Positions 1 to 10,200 of a DNA stretch of 64,000 nucleotides are shown one piece after another. This stretch comes from Protonemura montana. Taxonomy: Eukaryota; Arthropoda; Insecta; Plecoptera; Nemouridae. The position numbers and the translations under genes were made by a program. Position 1 is the first letter of the stretch, and each line of letters opens with the position of its first letter. The notes beneath the pieces are model-generated. The model ran no database searches. It worked only from the letters and a program-made list of their open reading frames with translations, and had not been told where the DNA came from. Where the stretch lies: NCBI GenBank assembly GCA_947568835.1, contig OX387604.1, positions 8,215,860 to 8,279,859 on the forward strand, in the 5' to 3' direction.

Positions 1-3000
1 GATAATATTACCAAAAAGTGGTAAAATTGAAACTGTTTCTTAGCTGTATAATACCTTTGCACCCTACTCTTAACTTTACCCATGCTGGAAGTTGAATGGA
101 TTCTGTCAACCTTGCATGGGAGTGTGGTGTTGCTATGGGTATTTTTTGGTTAGGATAGTCAGCTGTTGTGACAGTGCTGGCAACGTGTCAAATACTGCCG
201 ATTTAGCCGCAAACGCACTGAACACAAATAGATACAAAAGAGCACCAAAAATAGAGGAAAAAAAAACGATTACATTACACTAAAATTGCTTGGTAATATT
301 ACCGCTTTAAATCTCTAAGCTAGACCATGGTAATTTCGATGTCAAGAGTAAAATCTTACTCGAGATTTCGAAATGCCGCGCTGTAAAGGTCCTGGTTAAG
401 GTTGGTATTGTCGATGGACTTCAGTTTCTCGCAATCAGCTGGGGACAAGGGGTGCGCACCATTTTTGTCGTTGATCCATACGTTGTTCATTGGGGGATCC
501 GACAAGGAAACCGTCACTAGAATAAATGCAAAAAAAATTAATTTTATATTATAGTTTGCATTCATATGAACACTGGGCGATAATGGTCCATACCGTAGAA
601 GTCATCAAGTGGTGGAGAACCTTTGATCATTTCTTCATCTCCTAATGAAATCTTTAAGTTGTATTGCTGTAACAGAAATAAGTAAATATAATGATTAAAA
701 GTTCCTAAAAATCGCCTTGCGATAACACATCAATGGTGTACTTCACTGACTGCCCAGATGCGCTTCGGATGTGCACCGGGAGCGATTGGAGTGTTCGACT
801 GGACTGAGCTGCTCGCTCTCAGGTCACTCCGGGTGCACTTAACTTACTACGAGAATTTTAGAGGTACTATTGGAAAACAAGCTAACGCTCTGACAGCTAG
901 TTATCACATATTCAGGTGAGAGCACTCTCGGCCTGAACTGGTCCTAAATTGATGGAGAGCACGACGTCTTCGAGCAAGTTTCAAGCTCGTCTCAGTGCAG
1001 GTAAGTTGAAAATGCCTTAAGTAACTACGGGCTGTTCGTGTAATGAAGAAATAGTCAGCAGAATACTAACCTTAAGAAATTGATCATCTGTCATGCGTTC
1101 AAGCTCGGTTTCGTCCGGATGTTCAGGGAGTTTACTTGCTAGCAACGAGCCCAGTAGCCCACCGCCTCCACCACACTGGCCAGAACCCAAAAGTCGAGAA
1201 ACGGCTGACTTTTCCAATGTAAGCATGTCACCTGAGGATACCAAACACAGATTAAACAGTTGTACCCAGTGGCGTAACTACCGGCAGGGCAGGCGGGGCG
1301 ACCGCCCCAGGGCCCAGAGGTTATTCCCTGAAAGCGATGGCGATAGCTCGTGAGGCCCACCAGAAGGCAAAAAATTGGGCGCTTGCCGTACTCAGGCCGG
1401 CCGACGAGCCCGTACCCACGACCCAGTTAAATTTATTTGTTGTTTGCCAAAATAATCTTTAAGTTAATAGTTGCATTTCAGGGTGTCTCACTACCCCATT
1501 GAGGTTGTGGGACTAGCCTACTCCTCGTAATGGTTTCATAGTTACTACGTTGCTACTGCCGCTGAGTGTGTAGGCTACACACTAATGCTACTGGCTTACT
1601 CTTTGTCGGCGCAAAAGACCAAATTTGCGTTATTTTTGCGGGTATGAATGACTTATTTTCCCAATTGTGGGAAAAAAATGCTTTTACACAATACAGTAAG
1701 CAGTCTAGTAAAGTCACTGTTCACTAGGCTACGCCGGCTGACGGCAGTCACGTGGGGCCATCCCGGGGCCCAAAAAAAAGGTTTTTAATGTGACAAAACA
1801 AGGAAGTGAATAAACTTCCTAAAATCAGCAGCTTTTTCGTGTCTACTGCTTCGGGTTTTCCGGTACGCAACGATAGTTTGGCAGTGACAAAAAAACTTCT
1901 AATAAAACTGGATATTTGCCTGACATGCACTACAAGAAAATGTGGCGAGAATATATTAGATAATACTTATATATGGCGGGGGTTAATTAAAACTAATCCC
2001 AGTTTCAGTTATTTTCAATCTAATTTGGTGCAAGGTGTCTTGTTCCATTTCCTCTCCAATAAAGTACAGTATGCGGTCCTTTCGATCTAGACTCTATCAA
2101 TATCATACATTCTCAATCTGTAGTCACTTCGATGTGAATATCATTCCGAACTGAGTTTGCTGTAGCTATCTTTTAGCTGTCTCGGAACGCGTATGAGACT
2201 GAAGTATTTGCGTTCTCTTCATGTCGACACCGCCCAAATTTCCTGACACGTAGAAATAATTAATAATCCAACTGCTCGCAAACGTTACCCGTACATCATT
2301 GTTGCCCGTACGAAACATTTCCTGGTTGACAATGAAACACTTCGTTGTCTTTTCCGACTTGTACTGAGTCAAAACGAAGCTTTTCTGCCAGCTACTAAGA
2401 AACTAAATCCAAAACGGGGCTTGGCTAATCAACTGCACTCGATGCCGCATATTGTCAACCGTGTTGGGTATTTGCTGACAGAAAAAAGACAAGTAGCTGT
2501 TTAAATAAAGGGAAGCTACCCCCAGGCCCAGGGATTCCTAGTTTTGCCACTGGTTGTACCATTTGACTTTTGGGTTCGTTGGAACCGGCTGATAATAGGC
2601 AAATCAAATTAAGCTAGTATGGGTCACAGAAAAAAATGTCAATAGATTCAAATTAAAGTTAAAAATTAACCTGTAGATGATTTCTCTATTTTTAACACAT
2701 ATAAAACCATCTTCTACCTGTTCTGTTACCTAGTGAACTTCCTGTGTAATAACTTGTTTTCTAAATCGCAACCTAGAACAAATGCCAGCTGTACCTGTGT
2801 CTTGGTTGGTGGAAAAGCATTGAACTGCTTTGCAGTTCTCCCCATCTGGACTGCAAATCACTGTGTCGCCGTCCTTCAGGTGTGTATTGAGCAAACCCGT
2901 AGACTCGCACATCTCTTGAGGATTTGTCGGTGTTACCTCCACAGGTTTCTCTACACTGAACTTCTTCATGCATGATAACGCGAGAACATACTTCGGAAGA

Positions 3001-6000
3001 TCACCATTCATGTAATTGGGCTCCACTTTTAAGATTTCTTTGAGGTGGTAAATAGCTCCAGAAAAGTTCTTTTTTGAAGCATAAATGTTTGAAAGAAGAA
3101 ATTTTGTGTCGGGCTGAAAAACCAAATTATCTCGGGTTAACAAAATAGCCGTCATAAACTCACATAAGATTTTTGGATTTGATTAGAGATGTTGTTTATG
3201 CCATTTACCTCCAGGCTGTTAATGGTATATGCCTCGTTAGCAGCTAGCAATGCTTCGTTGGTATGCCCAAGCCTGTGAAGTAAAGACCCTAAAGACACCA
3301 ACACAACATCAAGATATTCTTTCGGAACTTTGGTCAGTGCCGACTGTAGGCAGTCAAGCGTATTCTTTGAATTTCCCTTTATGCGCCAATACAGCGATGC
3401 CAGCGTTTTCAGCAGCCATTCTGGGCCCACACCCTAAATCAAACAAGGCAAGTGCCATTTCAATCATATCACAAACTTTGGGCGATAAACTATTGAATGC
3501 AGATTTAATCCAAAGTCTAATTGTAAGTAAAACTGGAACAAAGTGCTTAAAGAGTACTCTGAACTGAAATTGCCTTCCAGCTAGATCCTAATAGTTTGCC
3601 CAAATATAATCCTGATTATGCTTTTTTTTCCTTGTGCATTTTTGGAAAAGAAGCTTCTTAAATTTGGCCTATTAAAAATACTGACAAAAAACTTCCGACT
3701 CAATTACCTTGTTGATGGCAGTCAATATTCTTTGACCTATTTCTGCTTGTTCACTCTTAGCATTGTTCACGTAACTTAGCAAGTACTCCACTAAATGAGG
3801 CTCATTTTGTACTTGTATTTCCATCAGAGTCGAACTCAGTATGGTAGGTATGAACTTCTTTATAAGTGGAAACTTCTTGGCATTCTTTAAATCACAAATT
3901 GGAGGATACCATGGCAAGGAATGTTCCACGTTGCCACTCAGATCAATAAGTTGAGACAGATACTTGTGAACTCTGCAAAAAACAGATTGGGTTTTTAAAT
4001 CGCTTGTTATGCACGTCTTTCGTGATACAACTTGATGTGACACAAACAACTCACTCAAATCCTTTGTTTTCAGGAGGTAAAAATATCTGCGGAAATTTTT
4101 TGAGAGAAATCAATTTCTTCGAACATTCCTCTCGCGACGGCCAGTTGTCAGTATCTTTTGGTACATTTTTGTCTTTTTGTGATGCTTTTGGTTTTTGTGA
4201 AGAGTATTTTGGAGGAAGGGTGGGCTTTTGGTAAATCGCCAAAATCCCGAGATCATTTTTTGGTTGCTCCACAGCATCTGTGCTCAAATTCTCTTCATGC
4301 AAGGAATGTTTCTCAAGGTAATTTTCACGGCTAGAAATCTTATTTCTCCTTGACATTTGCTCACTTATCATCTTAGCCTAGGAAAGCAAGATGGTCATCA
4401 ATGAATCAAATAAGAAAAGTATTGCCTAATAATTTCAAAGTAAACTATTAATTCCTACAACGAACCTGTGTTTCTACATTTTTCAGCAGCATTTGGAGGC
4501 TCAAAGTGATGTCAATCTGCAGGCTGTGGGCCAATAACTGACTATTGCTATTCACATCACAGCTGAGGATGGTCCGCCCACCTTGCAAGCGTTGCACGCA
4601 GCTCTGTCCACGCGTACCGAGTATCTGCGCAAAAGTGTTGTGATCGTGCCCAAGCAGCCGCACCTCTAGCGGAGCTTGCTCCCAAATCAACTTCTCCTGA
4701 TGAGTCAACCACTGCTGCTGCTGATTATGGTAATCGTGCAGCTCGGCTAAGATCTCCTGTAGCGACTCGTGGAGGTCCAGCAGACCCTTTTCCAGCTTTC
4801 GGTGACAGATTACGGAGTGTCTGGTTCGCGCTACTTTCTCCCATTGGGGTTTCAGCTTTAAAGCATTGTCATAACAAGCAATAGACCTAGATATAAATCA
4901 AATAGAGTGGTATTAGATGATAAGCAAATATTACCAAGAGAGATATGTCAATAGCCAACACGCTGAAAAATGAACATTCACCGTTGAACTTTTAACTACA
5001 ATGAACTATTAAGATTTTAACAGAAATTTTCAGAAATTTTCACCTGTTATAGTCTCCCAAGATAGCATACACGTTTCCTAAAGCAAAATGACCACTCGGT
5101 GTTTGAGGGGAGTGGTCTACAGATGCATGAAGAATAATCGCTGCTTCTGCTGGGAATCTTGCATGATGGAATATGCTCCCCAGAGATAACAAGGCTAGGT
5201 CACGGTACTGTCTGTGGACAAAAAGAAAATATGCGTTGCAGTTAACGAACTAAGAGTCTGTGGGGCCCAACTGCTTAAAAAAGGGCCCTGCCAAGGTTTT
5301 TGTTGGTTATAAATAATTCAACTACTTATGTCAATTCTTGTTTATTTTGAATGTCTGATTAAAACCTATTTAGTGCATTTTTGATGGGGGCCCTCACCAA
5401 ATTTTTGCAGGTGGACCCATGGAACATTTAGACCGCCACTGTAGCAAGGTGTGTGATTCGAAGGAAATATCAAAAGTTCTCAAGTTACTTGACTGCTCTT
5501 TAAATTTACCTTACAATATTAGGCTAGGTACCAACATAAATAGACAGGTATCAAAATTACCTTGGCGAGTAATGAACCGCATAACGAGCACACTCTATTG
5601 CGTTTGGTGCATTTCCTTGAATTCTCCAATAGATTGATGCCAAGTTGTAATGGACACATGAAGATTTGTTATGTTTTAATCCATCTGCAATTCGGCTGGC
5701 AAAGTAATCATCCTTGAAAAATGGTATGGAGGTTGCCAATGCCGGCTCAGGGGGAGATGTTAGATTTGATCTGACAACCATAGCCTGGAAGAAAATAAAT
5801 TCATTTTAGGTTTGATGCTGTCATTGCTTACATCTGATATAAATTGACACGTGTATAAACTATTGTTTTGTATTCATAATTAACAAGTAGTTCGTACATG
5901 TAAGTGGTCAAACATGTCCATGCTGAATTTAGGTCCCACATCTTCATTGCATAGGGGTTCTGCTTGCTCAACTGAGACCTCATCAAAATATTCATGAAGA

Positions 6001-6693
6001 TTGAATCTTTCTTGATAGTCTACAGCTATACTGGCATAAAGATCAGTGTCAGATAACGGCTTCCCTGCTTTCAAGCAATCAAAATCTTGTGAATATAATC
6101 TTGACTCCAAATCAGTGGCTGTCTCCAAACCACTCCACTGCTGATCGATGGCTATCTTTCGTGAGACCAATTCCCGGTACAAGACGTTGATGTTTTTCAC
6201 TCGGTTCTCTTGATCGAGTAGTGCTAGCAGATCATAGGGACGCCTCAAATGGAAAGCGGAGTCCAGCTGTAAGGAATAAAAATACCGAACTAAAACTCTG
6301 TTTGACATTTGAGAGGTATCCGCAGATATTATTCGGGAAACATTCAATTAGATTAACAAGTAGGGTTATGTTTATGTAAGTGCTTGAATTCAAATCCAAT
6401 GAAAGAACAGGACGAGAAACGCAGCGTACATATTTTCTTGGTTAAACAAGTTGGGATCATGTTCAAGAACTGTAACTGTAGGTTTCAGATCGGCATAAAA
6501 GGAAACCACAGGCTCTGCATAGATTACACTGCAGCTGTTGTGGCATGAAAATAAAAATTACGACAATACTCAGTGGACATACCTGAGATTGGACAAGACC
6601 GTTTTCGGTCACCACCCAATGAGTTGATGCGGAGATCCTTAAAATTATTTCAAATAAAACACAAAACACTTTCCACGATTTTAATTTCACCAT
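1..6693 (-). CDS. TTC17: TTC17-like tetratricopeptide repeat protein, 3' end off the window
   Basis: Twelve coding exons join in phase on the minus strand: 6693-6583, 6266-5898, 5784-5561, 5211-5044, 4886-4466, 4377-4055, 3972-3708, 3433-3209, 3113-2795, 1231-1071, 666-594 and 516-360. Every junction has GT-AG ends and compatible phase, giving about 938 codons; vertebrate TTC17 has about 1140, so roughly 200 C-terminal residues lie to the left. Diagnostic segments are a signal-peptide-like start followed by STHWVVTENG, two blocks of the form NLASIYWRIQGN and TLASLYWRIKGN, ALGNVYAILGDYN, a glutamine-rich coiled-coil-like stretch, and FLPPENKG, which is typical of TTC17. TPR proteins are scaffolds; TTC17 is reported to act in actin polymerisation and ciliogenesis with CATIP. 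The N-terminal exons match the family strongly. Exons 10-12 rest mainly on phase and short matches. The gene is head-to-head with arrow. Confidence 0.92.
360..516 (-). CDS. TTC17: TTC17 exon 12 (probable); next exon is beyond the window
   Basis: The acceptor is TTATTCTAG|TGACGG and the donor CTCGA|GTAAGA. It encodes NDKNGAHPLSPADCEKLKSID, resembling WPSPDECLKLRWVE just before the C-terminal TPR block of vertebrate TTC17. It ends in phase 2. I found no convincing following exon in 1-359. Confidence 0.72.
594..666 (-). CDS. TTC17: TTC17 exon 11 (probable)
   Basis: The acceptor is TCTGTTACAG|CAATAC and the donor CTACG|GTATGG. The 73 nt encode YNLKISLGDEEMIKGSPPLDDFY. The phase fits both neighbours. 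Confidence 0.65.
1071..1231 (-). CDS. TTC17: TTC17 exon 10 (probable)
   Basis: The acceptor is ATCCTCAG|GTGACA and the donor CTTAAG|GTTAGT. It joins exon 9 in phase 1 and leaves in phase 0. It encodes a glycine-rich linker (CGGGGGLLGSLLASKLP) with no strong family match, so it is supported mainly by phase and splice sites. Confidence 0.65.
1259..2560. mobile_element. hAT-type DNA transposon remnant with 8-bp target duplication
   Basis: The element runs from 1267 to 2552 and lies inside TTC17 intron 9. Its ends begin CAGTGGCGTAACTA on the left and, read inward from the right, CAGTGGCAAAACTA. Both are followed by a GC-rich GGGCC-type stretch, a common hAT terminal layout. It is flanked by perfect 8-bp direct repeats GTTGTACC at 1259-1266 and 2553-2560, the duplication size expected for hAT. 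No intact transposase is present. Short open stretches (for example LPKISSFF near 1815) may be decayed coding sequence, but this is weak. Confidence 0.8.
2795..3113 (-). CDS. TTC17: TTC17 exon 9
   Basis: The acceptor is GGTTTTTCAG|CCCGAC and the donor ACACAG|GTACAG. It encodes TKFLLSNIYASKKNFSGAIYHLKEILKVEP (TPR), then a less conserved cysteine-containing stretch corresponding to the region after the middle TPR block. Confidence 0.85.
3209..3433 (-). CDS. TTC17: TTC17 exon 8 (second TPR block)
   Basis: The acceptor is GATTTAG|GGTGTG and the donor CTGGAG|GTAAAT. It encodes GPEWLLKTLASLYWRIKGNSKNTLD and LVSLGSLLHRLGHTNEALL, two TPRs. Both ends are phase 0. Confidence 0.9.
3708..3972 (-). CDS. 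TTC17: TTC17 exon 7
   Basis: The acceptor is TTTTGCAG|AGTTCA and the donor AACAAG|GTAATT. It encodes VHKYLSQLIDLSGNVEHSLP and ends IGQRILTAINK, aligning with the FLFHAINK stretch of vertebrate TTC17. Confidence 0.86.
4055..4377 (-). CDS. TTC17: TTC17 exon 6
   Basis: The acceptor is TTCCTAG|GCTAAG and the donor TTTGA|GTGAGT. It is mostly low-complexity and charged, and ends in the highly conserved FLPPENKGF motif, which fixes the family identity. Confidence 0.88.
4466..4886 (-). CDS. TTC17: TTC17 exon 5 (TPR end, coiled coil)
   Basis: The acceptor is TATCTAG|GTCTAT and the donor ACACAG|GTTCGT. It encodes SIACYDNALKLKP (TPR helix), then a charged and glutamine-rich helix with HNQQQQWLTHQEK, and ends SLQMLLKNVETQ. 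The coiled-coil-like part corresponds to the EYQKQHDHYLRQQE region of vertebrate TTC17. Confidence 0.88.
5044..5211 (-). CDS. TTC17: TTC17 exon 4 (TPR)
   Basis: The acceptor is TCCACAG|ACAG and the donor AACAG|GTGAAA. It encodes QYRDLALLSLGSIFHHARFP followed by HFALGNVYAILGDYN, two further TPR helices. It joins exon 3 in phase 2. Confidence 0.9.
5236..5441. mobile_element. degenerate hAT-like terminal fragment
   Basis: This lies in TTC17 intron 3. The right end read inward is CAGTGGCGGTCTAAATG and leads to GGGCCCCC. Another GGGGCCC stretch lies at about 5259. The layout is that of hAT ends, but no target duplication is visible. Confidence 0.4.
5561..5784 (-). CDS. TTC17: TTC17 exon 3 (first TPR block)
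   Basis: The acceptor is TTCCAG|GCTATG and the donor CCAAG|GTAATT. It carries HYNLASIYWRIQGNAPNAIE, the first TPR of the N-terminal block. The exon ends with two bases of an Arg codon. Confidence 0.9.
5898..6266 (-). CDS. TTC17: TTC17 exon 2
   Basis: The acceptor is TTACAG|CTGGAC and the likely donor is CAT|GTACGA. It encodes 123 codons including RRPYDLLALLDQE and MFDHLH, which align with the PHDLVILMRQE and FQHL segments of vertebrate TTC17. Both ends are phase 0. Confidence 0.88.
6583..6693 (-). CDS. TTC17: TTC17 exon 1 (start codon, signal peptide)
   Basis: ATG at 6693-6691. The 37 codons encode a hydrophobic leader followed by STHWVVTENGLVQSQ, the conserved start of mature TTC17. The donor is CAG|GTATGT and the exon ends in phase 0. 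Confidence 0.9.
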
Positions 6694-7222
6694 TTCTTAT
6701 TGTTTTATAGTATAAGCAGTATAAGGGGTAGAGAGATCAAGGCTGCTTGCTTTCATGATTGCACTCCTGTGGCTGGTGGCACTCACTATCACCAACGCTA
6801 TCACAAAGCAATAGATGGTGCGCGCAAGTGCTGCCGTTAGCGGCAACTAAGAAAACAACCATCTGATAGTGGTTAGTAGATGTCAAACTCTGCGTATTTG
6901 CTACAGGGGTAGCGCGGTATCTGGTTGGTGCACGATAAGGCTTTGTTTATTAATTTCGCGCATAGCAAATCGAATTGTGAATGAGTGCGTAGTGACAGTT
7001 CTCTCGTGTGATTGAACAGCTTATTGATACATTGCGCCTTCATTTATGGACAGTGTCATGGCGACAGCCGAATCGGAATCAACTGTTGCTACGGCGGGTT
7101 TTGGTGTGTAGTGCCGTGCTGCGTGTTGTAGTGATTTTACTACGTTATTATGATAAATTTGTGTACTTTCGTATCATAAATGAAGCGGGTTACGTCTCAA
7201 GAAATCGCCAACATCTTCTAGT
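6694..7222. promoter_or_regulatory. divergent TTC17 / arrow promoter interval
   Basis: Only 529 bp separate the start codons of the minus-strand TTC17 and plus-strand arrow genes, so both 5' UTRs and promoters must lie here unless unseen upstream exons exist. There is no obvious TATA box at a fixed distance. For arrow, an in-frame TGA upstream of ATG 7223 with no ATG in between supports that start. A separate upstream ORF (7008-7250, different frame) would overlap the start if transcription begins before it. Confidence 0.6.
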
Positions 7223-7280
7223 ATGTCAAAGACACGCTGGATCTTGCTAAACTACTGCTGCCTGCTCGCTTGTGTAAATG
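7223..7280 (+). CDS. arr: arrow exon 1 (signal peptide)
   Basis: It encodes [19 protein letters not shown], a short hydrophobic signal peptide. The donor is AATG|GTATGT, phase 1. It fits the next exon, which continues [15 protein letters not shown], equivalent to PLLLYANRRDLRL of LRP6. Confidence 0.8.
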
Positions 7281-10200
7281 GTATGTGACACTGGATATGC
7301 CATGCTATACTACATGTTACTTTATGCTACCTACTCTATGCTTATTTTATAACACCTAACGTCAAAAATGTGGCTTGATCGTAGTTTCTCAGTATTTCAT
7401 GAGCTGGAGATGTCAGTTAACATTATTCGACAATGAATTTAAATTACTATTTTACTCTTACTTCTTAAGCGATTGTACTATTTGCTGGGTAGTGTACGAG
7501 GACTACCTTGTGTATCGTTATATCTAGTCTCGTCCTTGTTGTAGGTGCCCCTCGTTTGTACTCAGAATTCGGTTGTTTGTAAAATTCTCATCCACTGAGT
7601 AAAATACGTGCAAAAATAGCTTCGTAGTAGTTATTTATGAGTAATGCATGCTTGTTATCTAGTTCCTTGCTTGGTGGTATACCCTATACAAGAAGGTTGG
7701 GTTTGCATTCTACACCCTTTGTTCGACATTGGAACTTAGAGTAAGGAAGGTTAGACCTGGTTAGAACCCTTGGCCCAAGCAATTGTCAGGGAAGTAGCAT
7801 ACAAAACAGTACAACATAACGTAATACTTAGACTAGCGTGAACACAACAGAGTAACAGACCATTTAAAATGGCAAATATTGCTATCATAAAATACAAATC
7901 TGATCAAAGTAAATGAAAAAAAAAGCAAGTGCACACACACAAATATTGGTGATGATAAGCTTTTTACTCACATTAGGTAGGAAGTATGTAAAACATTATT
8001 TCGTAAGAAACTGTTGGTTATATTCGATTACATGTCGCCCAGTGCCGCACTAGCATTTTAATATTACGTGTGTACCGGCGGCGGCGAGTTCAAAGGAAGC
8101 AAGTTTTCGTTGAATCGTCGCTTAGTAAAATAGAACCGACGATAAGATAGCGCAATCATATTTTATGTCCGTACCTTCATATGCCAAGTACAAATTTCAT
8201 CATCTGCTTTGTTGAAGACGGGGTACTCTATTTGCACAGTTTTCGTATGTCGCATGTCATTTTAGTTAGACGATTTAATGATCGAGCCACTCTTGTAATT
8301 GTGCGTTCTCTTCGGTTAATTATAAACCCTTCAAAAGTATATTTGACATAATAGTCGATTGTAAACCAGAAAATTTAGCTTTGTAGTTCCTACAAACTTG
8401 GAAACATTTTCGCGGAGGTCGTACTCGAAACCCGCGCAATCTCTTCGCGAAGCTTTTTTGACTACCCTCCCGCATGTTTTGACAGGGACGCTGATATATT
8501 TTGTCATCGCACGCTGACCAGCTGATTTCATCCGCAAATAACTTTGGTTTATAGTACCCATTACCTGTGCTAACAGTCGTTAGCAATCGGCGACTAGAAA
8601 ATCTTCCGCGATTTTCCCAATCCCTGACAAGGCTCTGCGGAATCTTGCGTTTTATTCGGAACCCATAATTCACTGATATTTCGTCCTTGAAATCAGGGTT
8701 CCAAGTTCGAACCAGGTGACCGAAGATCCTCGCCATATAAATGTTTTGCATTTAGTCTCGCCACTTGCTGGGATTATTCCTCCACCTCCTTGCCCCTCCA
8801 AACTAGCAATTGCTTGAGAAAAGCCAGAGACCCCAAGTAACTACTCGAGCTCTGCAATAAGTTCCATTTTGGTCTTCAGAAAATGATATTTCTTGATTTT
8901 ATCTCTATTGTTGCTGTTTACTAATCCTAATAAATGCTTAATTTTTTGCTAATAACGTAACTTTATTCATTCACAATATTCGTTTAAGAAATTGCTTTGT
9001 AAATAGAAAAAAAATGTTCTTTCGACGCCCTGAAAACCTGACAAAATCAACTAATTCCACTCGATATCACTCGTTATTTTCCTCGACTTCGCTTCGACTT
9101 CCCGCTTTGGTCATCCTTTATTATGTTACAAATACAAAGCTCTCGCAGCTAGCCGCTTCTCCTTCGTCCTTTCATGAAGCGGTTGGTCGGCGAACAGAGA
9201 TACAATCTCGGTTAGGTTCGAATCATCCGAAGCACGGTTAAGAACCCAACGTATGGCTCGACACTCCACGCTAGCTACCCAACGATAGCCCACAAGAACA
9301 TAATAACATTAAAATAATATTCCTACAGTCACGTCTGATGGATTTCCAACCACATAGCTCGGCAATCTCAGAGAAAATCCTAGTCTCGAGTAGATACGTG
9401 ATCATCCGCGGCAATTCTTGTAACCGCATCATACGTACGAAACTGCTATATAGCAATCATAGTCGGCTCCAAAGGAGGCTGCAGCATTTTAGCGTCTACT
9501 TGAGTTTAAAAACTCGACTTGAACAAATTTAGAATCGGATTCAGGCATCAAGGTAACGAATTGTCACAAGTACCTTCGCCCGCATCGTTCCAGCTTCAAG
9601 TTTGGCAAAAATCAAATATGTTGCTTGCTACTTGGCAATTTTCTGGCAAGAAGGCTGCCTAGTGAAACCTGACCCACCCTCGCAATTCGCAAAGCAAGAC
9701 CTTTGAAAGCTAAGCGGTTGACTCCCTGGCTCCCCCATCCCTAATGCAAGGCCTACACGACCTTCCGATTCTTGGGACTACCTCTCTCAGGTAGAACCAG
9801 CCTGGACACATCTGGGCTACGATAGAGCATTTACAATCGTAACATCAGGGCCAAACAATAACATGATTTGACGCCACAATTTGGAATTCTTAATGACGCG
9901 TCCTGTAATTTCATTAAATAAGGGAGAGTGTTGTGGGTACTTATCGGATAGAACTTGAAATCATTTTTCAATTTAAGTTAGATTCCATGTGTTTTGTTTT
10001 TGACTTGGCTGTGATGAATGATGATATCACAGTTCTTCTGGTTGTCCCTCTAATGTGAGTCGTTAGAATTACTGGAAATAAAAATTCAGCCAGCGAGAAA
10101 GTAATTTATCGGCTATCTTGTTACCTTTACTTCTAAACCATGTCTTTTGGTCTTCAGAGTAGTTAGTTCTCTTAACTTTTATTTTGACAAGGCTTATCAT

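Noticed and set aside
1093-1353. Plus-strand ORF with a proline-rich start
   Set aside because: Antisense to TTC17 exon 10, and its tail lies inside the hAT-type element.
7008-7250. 80-codon ORF overlapping the arrow start
   Set aside because: It is out of frame with arrow and ends inside exon 1. At most it is an upstream ORF in the 5' UTR, not a gene.
8320-8751. 143-codon minus-strand ORF in arrow intron 1
   Set aside because: No recognised domain, no splice or start context, and codon use like the surrounding intron.
9186-9235. tRNA gene suggested by GGTTCGAATCATCC
   Set aside because: Only a box-B-like word is present, with no box A or cloverleaf in the preceding 70 bases.
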